Part shown: positions 35,816-45,800 of the stretch, in pieces | How positions within the stretch are numbered: position 1 is the first letter of the stretch | Layout: every line of letters starts with the position of its first letter | From: Caldilinea sp. CFX5 | GTDB taxonomy: Bacteria > Chloroflexota > Anaerolineae > Caldilineales > Caldilineaceae | Assembly (NCBI GenBank): GCA_021405325.1 | Contig: QWII01000045.1 | Location: 1 to 64,000, forward strand | DNA length: 64,000 nucleotides | Direction: 5' to 3' | Notes under the pieces: model-generated | What the model was told of the DNA's origin: nothing | What the model saw: the letters and a program-made list of their open reading frames with translations, nothing else | The model's database searches: none | Position numbers and translations under genes: made by a program

Positions 35816-38809
35816 ATGTCAAATCTTACGTCCACCCCCGAAGAACAACTGGCGGCTTTGCGCAAATCAATCGCAGAGCTGACTGCGGCCAATGTGTCGA
35901 CTCTGGTCATCGCATCTTTGCAGCAACAACTGACCCAAATCGAAGCGCAGATCCAAACAAGCGGTGGTGCGCTTGTGGGCCACGATGTTGTGACCAGCGG
36001 CGGAGCCTTTGTCGGTCGCGACCAGCAGATCCACGGCGATCTGGTGCGCGGCGACAAGATCATCCAGAACCCGGAGCAGGTGGCGCCGGAAGATCTGCTG
36101 GCCGCCTATCACCGCGACCTGAACCGGGAGGCGTGTCGTTTGCCCCTCGGTTTTATTGATGAAACCTATGTCCACAGCCGGGGCGAACAGGGGCCGCCGC
36201 TGCCTGACATCTTTGTCGATCTCGATGTCGTGGCGCCTTTGCCGCGCGCAGAAGAGAGCGAACAGGGGTGGGCGCTGCGGCTGGCGCGCGGCCAGGGCGA
36301 TGAACGGCTGGCGCTGCTGGCCGCCCTGGCCCAACCGGAACAGCGCTATACGGTGCTGCTGGGCGACGCCGGTTCAGGCAAAAGCACCTGTGTTAACTAT
36401 CTGGTCTATCTGCTAACGGCGCCGGGAACAGCGCCGGCGCACTTCCAGAACCGCCTGGTCGTCCGCCTGATTCTACGCGAGGTGGCGGCCCAACAGATTC
36501 CAGCCAATGCCCCCCGTGGCACAGCGCAGATGCTCTGGGACGCCCTTCATGCCGACATCAGCCGCACGCTGGGCAAGGCCAGCGCTGATAAGCTCTTTCC
36601 CTATCTCCAGGCGCGTCTCTGTCGGGAGGGCGGGGTGATTCTGCTCGATGGGCTGGATGAAGTGCCCCAGGCGAACCGCCGTCGGCAAGCGTTGGTGGAG
36701 GCGGTGACGGCGCTGGTGCATCTGCTGCCGCCGGCGCAGAGCCAGGTGCTGGTGACGGCGCGCCCCTATGCCTATGCCGAAAAAGCGTGGCAATTGCCCA
36801 ACTTTACGACCCTGGCGCTCGCCCCCTTTACCGCCGCTCAAGTCGAACAATTTCTGGCGCGTTGGCATCAAGCGGTGCGCCCGGCGCTGGGCTGGAATGA
36901 AGCGACGGCGCGGGCAAAAAGCGCCGAGTTGCACGCCGCGCTGTCCGGCCAGCCCTACCTGGCTGACCTGGCGGCGCGCCCGCTGCTGCTGACGCTCATG
37001 GCCACGTTGCATTCCAGTTGGGGAACGTTGCCGCACGATCGCGCCCAACTCTATGAAGAGGCGGTCAACCTGTTGCTGGCGCGCTGGCAAAAGGCGCGCG
37101 AGGTGCGCGGCCCCGACGACGCTTTGGTGGTCGAACCGGCGATCACACAAGCGCTCGGGGTCGGGTTGCCGCGTATCCGCACGGCCCTGGAGACGCTGGC
37201 CTGGCGCGCTCACGACGCCCAACGGCAGGCCGGCTACAGCGCTACTGCCGCCACTGATAGCGCCGCGGCTGACAACGAGGCGGCTGACATTGAGGAAGGC
37301 GAGGTGCTCAAGGCGTTGAAACCATTGTCAGGCGCCATTGACACGGATACGTTGCTCGCGTATTTGCAAGACCGCGCCGGGCTGTTGCTGGCGCGGCGGG
37401 AGGGGCGCTATGCCTTTCCCCATCGTTCCTTCCAGGAGTACCTGGCCGCCTGTCACCTGACCGAACAGCCCGATGCGGCCCAACGGTTGCGCACCCTGGC
37501 GCAGCAAGACCCGGCCTGGTGGCGGGAAGTGGTGCTGCTGGCCATCGGCAAACGCAAACAAGGGGGCTTAGGCGCCGCCACTGAGATGGTCAATACGTTG
37601 CTGGGGGGCGCCTTTGCGGAATTTAAAAGCGTGACCGACAACCAATGGCGGCTGGCGACCATGGCCGGCCTGGCGGTAGAGGAGTTGCGACTGCCGGAGC
37701 AGGCAGAGCCGGATGAGTTCTATACACTACTACTCGATCGCGTGCGCAACTGGCTGGCTCACCTGGTGGCCGGCGGTCATCTGCCCCCGCGCGAACGGCT
37801 GGCCGCCGGCGATCTGCTGGGACGGCTGGGCGATCCACGGCCGGGCGTGGGGGTGCTTGTGCGACCAGGTCAACCCGATCGGCCCGATATTGTCTGGGTG
37901 GCAATTCCCGCCGGGCCATTTATCATGGGCAGTGCTGACGACGATGAACTGGCTTATGGCGATGAAAAACCGCAACATACGCTGACCTTGCCCACCTTCT
38001 ACATGGCGCGCTATCCGCTGACCAATGCCCAATTTCGCCCCTTTATTGCCGCGGGCGGCTATGATGACGCGCAATGGTGGACAGCGGAAGGCTGGGCCTG
38101 GCGCCAAGGGGCGGACGCTGATCTCTCGCCGATCGATAATGAAGAAGTCAAAAAGACTTATGAACGCTGGCTGGCCGGACGCCCGGCAAAAGAACGCAAC
38201 CAGCCTTATTGGTGGGATCACCCGCAATGGGGGGCGGCCAACCGCCCGGTGGTGGGCATTTCCTGGTATGAAGCGCTGGCCTACAGCCGTTGGTTGAATG
38301 CCACCTTGCAAAGTGCTGCCCAGCCTTTGTCGCTCTGGCCGCAAGGCCATTGCTCTTTCCCCGGCGCTTACGCCGTTCGTCTCCCCACCGAAGCGGAATG
38401 GGAAAAGGCGGCGCGCGGCCAGAACGGGTGGCGTTGGTCGTGGGGCAATGAGTGGCAACCGGGTTTGTGCAACAGCGAGGAGATAGCACTGGCACAGACC
38501 AGTACCGTCGGCGCTTTTCCCGGTAGTGTCAATTCCTACGGTTTAGAGGATATGACCGGCAATGTCTGGGAATGGACACAGACCCGTTGGGGCCGCCAGA
38601 GCCTTTATCGCCCCGATTATAGTTATCCTTACCGATCCGATGACGGACGCGAAGATCTGGCCGGTCCTGATTTGCACATTTTGCGTGGCGGGTCGTACTA
38701 TCATGAGCAACGCATCGTGCGGTGTGCGTATCGGGACAGGAGCATTCCCGACAACTTCTTCGACGACGACGGGGTGCGGTTGGTGGTGTCCCTAGCTTCT
38801 TGCTGTTGA
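35816..38809 (+). CDS. NACHT NTPase fused to a formylglycine-generating-enzyme-like (SUMF1/FGE) domain
   Basis: 997 residues; GCAGGAG 8 nt upstream. Residues 49-82 carry a repetitive 'GGAxVGxD ... GDxVxGDKI' pattern often found at the head of STAND proteins. NACHT: Walker A GDAGSGKST (about 183-191), Walker B ILLDGLDEV (about 276-284), VTARPYAY, and the C-terminal FPHRSFQEYLAACHL. From about 694: IPAGPFIMGS, PVVGISWYEALAY, RLPTEAEWEKAARG, DMTGNVWEWT, RGGSYYHE and VRCAYRDRS, the FGE/SUMF1 fold. Likely a cytosolic, ligand-triggered switch with an FGE-like effector or sensor; possibly anti-phage, unproven. Monocistronic. Confidence 0.92.
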   Translation: MSNLTSTPEEQLAALRKSIAELTAANVSTLVIASLQQQLTQIEAQIQTSGGALVGHDVVTSGGAFVGRDQQIHGDLVRGDKIIQNPEQVAPEDLLAAYHRDLNREACRLPLGFIDETYVHSRGEQGPPLPDIFVDLDVVAPLPRAEESEQGWALRLARGQGDERLALLAALAQPEQRYTVLLGDAGSGKSTCVNYLVYLLTAPGTAPAHFQNRLVVRLILREVAAQQIPANAPRGTAQMLWDALHADISRTLGKASADKLFPYLQARLCREGGVILLDGLDEVPQANRRRQALVEAVTALVHLLPPAQSQVLVTARPYAYAEKAWQLPNFTTLALAPFTAAQVEQFLARWHQAVRPALGWNEATARAKSAELHAALSGQPYLADLAARPLLLTLMATLHSSWGTLPHDRAQLYEEAVNLLLARWQKAREVRGPDDALVVEPAITQALGVGLPRIRTALETLAWRAHDAQRQAGYSATAATDSAAADNEAADIEEGEVLKALKPLSGAIDTDTLLAYLQDRAGLLLARREGRYAFPHRSFQEYLAACHLTEQPDAAQRLRTLAQQDPAWWREVVLLAIGKRKQGGLGAATEMVNTLLGGAFAEFKSVTDNQWRLATMAGLAVEELRLPEQAEPDEFYTLLLDRVRNWLAHLVAGGHLPPRERLAAGDLLGRLGDPRPGVGVLVRPGQPDRPDIVWVAIPAGPFIMGSADDDELAYGDEKPQHTLTLPTFYMARYPLTNAQFRPFIAAGGYDDAQWWTAEGWAWRQGADADLSPIDNEEVKKTYERWLAGRPAKERNQPYWWDHPQWGAANRPVVGISWYEALAYSRWLNATLQSAAQPLSLWPQGHCSFPGAYAVRLPTEAEWEKAARGQNGWRWSWGNEWQPGLCNSEEIALAQTSTVGAFPGSVNSYGLEDMTGNVWEWTQTRWGRQSLYRPDYSYPYRSDDGREDLAGPDLHILRGGSYYHEQRIVRCAYRDRSIPDNFFDDDGVRLVVSLASCC

Positions 38810-38830
38810 ATTCTGAATTCTGAATGCTGA

Positions 38831-38899
38831 CTGCTGCTCTGTGCGAGTCCGTGACTCGCCCTGGCGGGTTGCGAGTCACGGACTCGCACAGAGCAGCAG
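38831..38899. repeat. Perfect 29-bp hairpin after the NACHT-FGE gene
   Basis: Arms 38831-38859 and 38871-38899 are exactly complementary (CTGCTGCTCTGTGCGAGTCC then GTGACTCGC). The core is shared with 27191-27249. It begins 21 nt after the stop codon of the NACHT-FGE gene and precedes the 3' end of the convergent hicB. Confidence 0.92.
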
Positions 38900-38935
38900 T
38901 TACACCGACTTGGACTCATTACGAATGGGCCAGGA

Positions 38936-39286
38936 TTAGGAAGCGGCATACTCGGCATGAGCCGCTTTTGCCAACACATCAGCCGCCCACTGGTTAATGC
39001 TTTTGTGCTTGATCTCGGCGGCGGTCGCCACCGCCATGTGGACTTCCGGTGCAAGGCGCAAGGTCAATTTGCCGGAATACGCGCGCTGCGGCGTCTGGCC
39101 GATTTGCGCACAGACGGCCAGATAGTGATTCACCGCCTCGTGAAAAGCCGCTTCTAATTCTGCGACACTGCTGCCGTGAAAGCTGACAATATCCTGGATG
39201 CCCACAAGATGCCCGACGAAGATCTTGTCCTCAGGATCATATTCAATGTGGGCGATATAGTTGCGAAAACGCATGGTATTCATCAT
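38936..39286 (-). CDS. HicB-family antitoxin-like protein without a HicA partner
   Basis: 116 residues. The N-terminal HicB fold has YIAHIEYDPEDKIFVGHLVG and FHGSSVAELEAAFHEAVNHY. The C-terminal ribbon-helix-helix-like part is SGKLTLRLAPEVHMAVATAA and SINQWAADVL. HicB proteins neutralise the HicA mRNA interferase and repress their own operon. No HicA-like reading of about 60-80 residues is visible on either side, so this is an orphan or uses a distant partner. The first Met is uncertain (39286, 39283 or 39274). Confidence 0.85.
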   Translation of the reverse strand: MMNTMRFRNYIAHIEYDPEDKIFVGHLVGIQDIVSFHGSSVAELEAAFHEAVNHYLAVCAQIGQTPQRAYSGKLTLRLAPEVHMAVATAAEIKHKSINQWAADVLAKAAHAEYAAS

Positions 39287-39491
39287 GGTAGTCTACTGCT
39301 GCTGACCAGATAATGTCAAACACCTCACGGCCCAACAACCGCGTTTATGGCTGTTCAACCAGCGGGAGGAAGAGCGTGTGTACGGCTGCTTCCTCCTCTT
39401 CTTCCCACGGATCACGTTCGGCGGCCAGTTCGTTGCCCTCATCATCAGTGGCGGGTAGATCGCAGACGACAATGTCGGTGAGTCGTTACGA

Positions 39492-39704
39492 TTATCGTTC
39501 GAGCAAGAAAGTCAATAAGCTCGCTAGATCGGCGAACATGTGCCGTTCCCCCGTCTGCACCGATTGCAACGACGCCCGCCACGCCCCATCCGCCCCGCTC
39601 CGCCAGAGCCGCAAGAGATAGGAATGGCGCTCTTCGATCTGGCTGGGCGCTCTTCCCGCAAGCAAGCTGGGGGGACTTTCTAGGGGTGGCAGGTTTGTAC
39701 TCAT
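39492..39704 (-). CDS. Small uncharacterised protein
   Basis: 70 residues from ATG 39704 (GAGAAAG 6 nt upstream). Readable features are IEERHSYLLRLWRSGADGAW and SVQTGERHMFADLASLLTFL, a short alpha/beta pattern. I do not recognise a named family. It follows the giant surface-protein gene on the same strand. Downstream, 39345-39480 keeps an open frame (DLPATDDEGNELAAERDPW ... LFLPLVEQP-stop) with no start codon, perhaps another remnant. Confidence 0.6.
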   Translation of the reverse strand: MSTNLPPLESPPSLLAGRAPSQIEERHSYLLRLWRSGADGAWRASLQSVQTGERHMFADLASLLTFLLER

Positions 39705-39785
39705 TAGTTCTTTCTCTTTCATCGGCTGGTTGCCTACTTCTGATCGTACCCACCCAACGTCAATCGTCCGTCAATGGCGATGATC

Positions 39786-39848
39786 GTAGGTGCGGTTTGC
39801 AACCGCACGGGTGCTTCGGAAACCCGTGCGGTTGCAAACCGCACCTAC
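39786..39848. repeat. GTAGGTGCGGTTTGCAACCGCAC palindrome, left flank of the giant gene
   Basis: Arms 39786-39812 and 39822-39848 are perfectly complementary over 27 bp, and each contains a smaller palindrome. It ends 8 nt before the stop codon of the giant gene. Relatives lie at 5200-5277 and 50414-50475. Confidence 0.92.
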
Positions 39849-39856
39849 CACTGCCC

Positions 39857-42800
39857 TTAGTTTCTGATCACTGGCAAGTAGAGGGTGACACTACCACCAT
39901 TTTCCGCCGCACTAGCTGGAACGGGGGCGCTTTCCGTTGTAAGCTGGGCTTCTGGCATTGGCGTATCTACCGGGGTTTCCGCGCTGACCGGCGTTACTGT
40001 TTCGACCGGCGCCTCCTCGCTCGTTGGCGGCGCCGGCGCGGTGGCTGTGGCTGCGGCTGTTGGTGTGCTTGCGCTATCCACCGCGGCAGCATCCGCCTGC
40101 ACCTGCGCCTTGCCCCGTGTAATCAGCGGCAGGAAAATCCGCTTCGACGTTGGCGGCGGTGGTGGCGTCACCGTGCCGATCTGCCAGATCCACTCCGCCG
40201 GCGTCGGGTCGAGGGCGCCCTGGTCGTTGCTGGCAAGGACGTGGAAGATGTGTTGGCCTTGCGCCAACCCACTGTAGCGCTGCGGGCTGGTGCAGGGGGT
40301 AAAGTCGCCCGCGTCCAGTTGACAGAGGAAGCTGTTCACCGGCTGCCCCTGCGCATCGACGCCGCTGAACTGGAAGGTGGCGCTCGTCTCGCTCAAGGAA
40401 TCGCTCGGCCCAGCGCTGATGGTCGTCTCCAGCGTCGGCAGCGGCGGCACATCGACCAGCAACCCTTTATCCATCGCGGTCTGATGCCCCGCCCGGTCGA
40501 TGGCGCGCAGGGTGAATTTGAGATTCTTCCCCGCCGCGTTATCACCCAGCCAGAGCGCGGTACTCCAGTTACCCTGCTCATCGAAGGTGACATCGCTGAA
40601 TGGCCCATCGTTGACGCTGATCTGTACCGCCGCCAGACCGAGTTTGTCACTGGCGTTGCCACGCAGGCGCATCAAGCTGTTGCCCAGGCCGTAACTGTCG
40701 GCGCTGGTCAGTTTGTCATTGCTCAACGTCACCGTCGGGTCGTGGGTATCAAACACCACGGTGGCCGGGAAGAGCGTGCGTTGCGTGTTGCCCGCCCAAT
40801 CAGTGGCCTGGGCGACGAGGGTATGTTCGCCTTCAAACTTGTCGGGGTCGAAGGCCGGCAGCTTGACCGCCACGCGGCGTTCGGCTACCTTGAGCGCACT
40901 CGCCTGGGCAAAGTCAATCGTCGCCGCTGCTGCGCCATCCAACAGGATCACCACCTGGCGCAAATTCGCAACGGCTTGCGCCGCCACCGTCACTGTCAAC
41001 ACTTGACCGGGATCGACGGCAAGCAGGCTGTGATTGGTCGGGTTGAGCAGCAGGGCGCTTGGTTCGCTCGCATCCACACCCCACCCCGACCCTCCCCAGC
41101 TTGGGGAGGGAGCAGATGGTTGCGCAGAAGTTGACGTTTCCGTTGCCCCTGCAAGACTCCCGCTCCAAGCTGGGGAGCGGGAGTCCCCTTGGGGCGCGGG
41201 TGGGGTTGCAACGCAGAAACCGTAGCCATCGCAAGCATTGACGCTGCGGGCGGGCGCCCCGACAATCTCCCAGACGGTGCAGCTTGTGCTGAGACGATTG
41301 CGCAAGGTCAGGTCGGGGAAGAGACCGGCCACGTCGGCATCGTCGGCGAAGTCGCGCACCAGGGCGCTGACACCGTCGCACGGGCCGCTGAAGTTTTTGT
41401 CGCTCAAGTAGCGATCTTCGGCGCTGTAGGCATAGTTGACCTCGGCGCGGGTGACGCCGTTGCCTTCGTTGAACTGCGCCCCGGTCGCCTGGGCCGTGAA
41501 GGTGATGCGTGGCGCCAGGGTGTCGATGATCCCACGCCAGGCCGCCGGATGGAACGAGCGGTTGGCAAGGTTGTCGGTTGTGCGCAGATCGATCTGGTAC
41601 TGTCCTTCCAGACCGGCAGGCACGGTGACGAGCCACTTGGTGACCGGCGCGTCTGGTTCCGCCAACTCAGCCTCCTGCCGCACTGTCGCTTCGGTATGAT
41701 AAAGCGCCTGCACCAGGTAGGGCGAGAGCGCCGCCTTGAAGACGCCCACATCATCAAAGAAGCCGTCGATCAGCCCGGTAAAGCCCGTGTCGCCAGCTTG
41801 CCCACCGATCAACAGCGGCCATTTTGGGTGCTTGGGGTCAACCAGATCGCCACGGAAGGGTACTTTGCTGGCTAACTCACCATCGACATAGAGGCGCGCT
41901 TCGCCGGCGCCGGCATCCACCACGCCGACAATTTGGTGCCAGCGTTTGTCATTGATCGCCGCCGTGCCTTTGGCCACGATGCCGCCATTGAGCCGCAGCA
42001 TGGGTACGCCCTCTTGCAGCACCAGGGCATAGCCGACCCGTTTGGCATCCTCTTTGCTCAAGATCACCCCATCGGTCTGGGTGGTGAGCAGCCAGCTTTG
42101 CAGGCTGAAACTGTCGCCGGCGGTGAAGTCGAACTCACCGGCTTGGGGCCGTTGCAGCGGACCGGCTTCCCCCGGAATCATGCGCAATGCCCCGTCATTT
42201 TGCCCCGGCTGTCCGGCGATACATTGATTGACGCAGTTGACATCGGTGTGCAAGGGCGAGATGTCATGATAGTTGCGCTCATCGGACGTCTCGTCGAAGG
42301 GCAGGAAGAGCAGCGTATCCGAGAGGGCGCGCATCCGCTGGATCGGCACAAAGCTCATCTCCACTTTGCTCACGCCGTCGGGGTCATCAGCGCTGCCCTC
42401 AATGGTCGTCGGTTTGTCGCCGGCAAAGGTGGTCTGCGCCATGGCCACGGCGCTCACCTGGGCATTCGGACCCGCCGCATCAAGCGTGATCAGCCGCACC
42501 AAAGTAGCCGCATTGCCCACCCGGTCGGCGGCGCGCACGGTGACGGTATAGACGCCGGACAGGTTCGGGGCGCTGTCGAGCGGATAGTTGAGCGACCAGA
42601 TGCCCTGGTCCGTCAGCGCCGCCGGTTGCCAGCCGTTGCCCGCCACATTCAGACTGCCGTTTTGCAACATGACCTCCACCTGTTGCACGCCGCTGCCGGC
42701 GCCGCCGGCAATGGCCGGGTCAACCGCCGTACCTTGCAGCCCGATCTGCCACTGTCCAACGATAGGCGAGACGGGAACCAACCGGGCCTGGTCGGCGAAG

Positions 42801-45800
42801 TCGGTTTGGATCTGGGGGGCGCCAGCATCGACGATCACGGTTGTCGTGCCGGGAGTGCTTTCCACATTCCCCGCCACATCAGTCGCCCGGCTTTGTAGCC
42901 CATAGCGTCCTTCCGCCACCTGCAACGGATAAACCCACGTCGCCCCGCCACTCGCCACTTGCCACCCGCCACCATTCACACTCACCTGCACCCCCTGGAC
43001 ACCATTCGCATCATTGGCGTTGCCGCCGATGATCAGGGTTTGCGCCGCGCCGGGCGTCCCCTGGACATAGCCGCCGTCGGTGAGCGAGGTGATGTTGGAG
43101 GTCGGCGGGTCGGCGTCAACGGTGAGACTCACCCCGGCGCTGCTTTTGATCACGCCGCCGCGCGTATCCTGCGCGGCTAGGTTCAGCCGCAGCGTGTTGA
43201 CCGCGGTACTTGCGGGGGAGGTGGCGAGACAGTACGCGTTTTGTGTATTGTCCTTGATCGCCTGCACCGTCGCCTGGTCGAGGGTGGTGTTGTAGACTTG
43301 CAACTGATCCAGCTCGCCGGTGAAGAACGCGGTGTTGCTGGCAAAAGCGCCGATAGTCACGTTGCCGGGGGCAAGGATACCCGCCGTGGCCTGGTCGGTT
43401 GGCGTGGTGCGCAATTGACCATCGACATAGATCAGGGCCGTCACCTCATTTTGCGCCAGGACGATGTGATGCCACTGGCCATCGGCCACGCCGACATTGC
43501 TGGTCACGTTGACCAGGTTGGAGACATAATTCAGCCGCCCGTCGCGCAGCACAAAGCGCCAGTTGTCGTTCGTCACCAGGGCGAAATCACCACCGGTGGC
43601 GGCGCTGGTCTTGAGCCAGAAGGCCAGGCTAAAGCGGTTGCCGCGCGCGCCAGAGATGGCGACGCTCAGTTTTTGCCCCCCGTTGAAACGCACGGCAAAA
43701 TCCGAACGGGGCGCGCCGGGAGCGCCGTCAATGCCCGCCACAGGGCAAGCGTCGCCGGTACAGGTGGCGTTGGCGTTCCAACCGGAGGCGTCGGTAAAGG
43801 TGGTTGCGCCCGGTAACTCCTCAAAGGGCAAGACCAGCACCGGCTGCGAATCGGCCGGTGGGCAGGCCAGACTGCTGCCGGAGAGGGCGGAGGGCAGTAC
43901 GGCCCAAGGACTGGTTTGCGGCGTCAACCCGGCCACCGGTGTACCATCGCTGTTGAGTAGCGTGTAAGACTGTTTAGCCGCGCCGCCATTCAACGGCGTC
44001 CAACTCAAGAGCCAGCCGTGAACGCCGGGGTGATAGGCGACGCCGACATTGCCAAGGGCAAACTGCTGGTTGGTCAGCACCGGGTTGGCATCGTTGCGGT
44101 TTTGGAACAAGATCGTATCGGCCAGATTGCCGCTGTCGAGGTAGGCCACGATGCTGCGTCCGCTGAGGGGGTCATAGGCCAGTTGCGGCGCGGTTTGGTC
44201 ACCGGCTTTGACATCGCCGGTCAGTGTGCGTTGGCTGCCCGCGATCACGGCGCCGGCAGCATCAAAATCGGCCACCTGCAAGATGTTGTTGGGTTGACCA
44301 GGCTTGGGTTGGCTCCACAGCACCCGATAAGCGTCGCCGATCCAGGCCACATCCAGGTTGAGATAGCTGATGCGCAGGGGATTGGCCAGGCCGGCGGTCA
44401 CATCGGCGGACGGCAAGCTGGCCGCGTTGCCCAGCGGATTGCCATTGACGTCAAAGCGGCGCGCCACAATGCGTGAACTCATAAAGTAGAGTACGCTGGT
44501 CGTGCCGACGCGGCGCTGTTGGATGCCTTCATAGGCAACCAGGAAGTTCGTCCCATCGCTGGCGACGACCGGGTGGAAGTAGTGATCGTAGTCGGCCTGC
44601 GCCATGTCTTCCGCCACCACAAACTCGGTCGGTGTGGCCGAGGAAAGATCCTGATTTGTCAGCATCCCCATAATCACGCTGCGGTTGTCACGGAATTGGC
44701 TCCAGACAAAGAAGCAGCGACCAAAGGCATTGCAGGCGACATCGGTCGGGCTGGCGTCGTGCAACTGGCCGCCGCCAAAGGCTTTATTGACGCCCGCCGG
44801 GAGATTCCAGGCGCCGGCCTGACCGGCGAAGAGTTGGGTATACGGTTCAGGGTTTTGCGTCGCGCTGCGGTTGAGCGCCGTCACGGCATAGCTATCCTGA
44901 CTGCTGAAGTTGAGCGGCGCGACCGCTGTGCGCCAGGCCGGCAGAGCGCTGGTAAAACCACCGAGCGTGCCGGGCGTCGCCGGTTGCCATTGCCAGGCCG
45001 GGACGTTGCCGGCGCTCAGGCGGGCGCGCGCTAGGCTGGTGATCGTGAGCTTCTGCGAAGTTGTGCCGGCAACCAGCAGGTTGGTCGTCGTGGTGACAAG
45101 GTTTGTCTGATCCAGGGCGAGCCGATAGGTGCTGACGGGCGGCGTCAAGGCCGCGGGCGCATTCACCTGCAAACCGCCGGCGGTGAAGGGCGCGCCCAGG
45201 TTGGCGACTGTGGTCGTGTAGAGCAACGTTTGCCCCGGCTTGACAATGCGGTCAGTGTCGTTGACAGCCACCTGTACCACTAGCGGGTTCTTGTTGACGA
45301 TGAGCGGGTGATAGGGCCGGCCATCGGGGTCGAGCCGCTTGTGAGGATCGGGGTTGGTCGCCAACTCTTTTTCGGCCTGATCGCTGATCCCGTCGCCATC
45401 ACTGTCGGGTGACGTCGGGTCAGAAGAGACGATCTGGTTGAGCGTCTGCGTGCCGGTGATCACCACTGTCCAGCCGCCGACCCAGCTATTGGTGGGCGTC
45501 ACTAAACCATTGGCGATGGTGTAAACCTGATGATAGACCTCATCGCCATCCAACAGACCGTCGTTATCGCTGTCTTTGCTGGCCGGGTTGGTGCCCAACT
45601 GCAACTCTTGGGCATCGGGCAAACCGTCACCGTCCGTGTCCGGGCTAACGGGCGAGATGGCGACGCCCTGGCTGCGCCATTGCAACTCATAGCTGTCGCT
45701 CAAGCCATCGCCGTCGGCGTCCCAGGTGGCGTCGTTGGGGTCGTTGCCCTGGCGGGCCGTGGAACGCAAGCCGTCGCCGTCGGCATCGGCCAGCGTCTGG

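Noticed and set aside
39287..39491. A HicA toxin gene next to hicB
   Set aside because: No 60-80 codon frame with a start codon or HicA features on either strand; only a startless acidic stretch.
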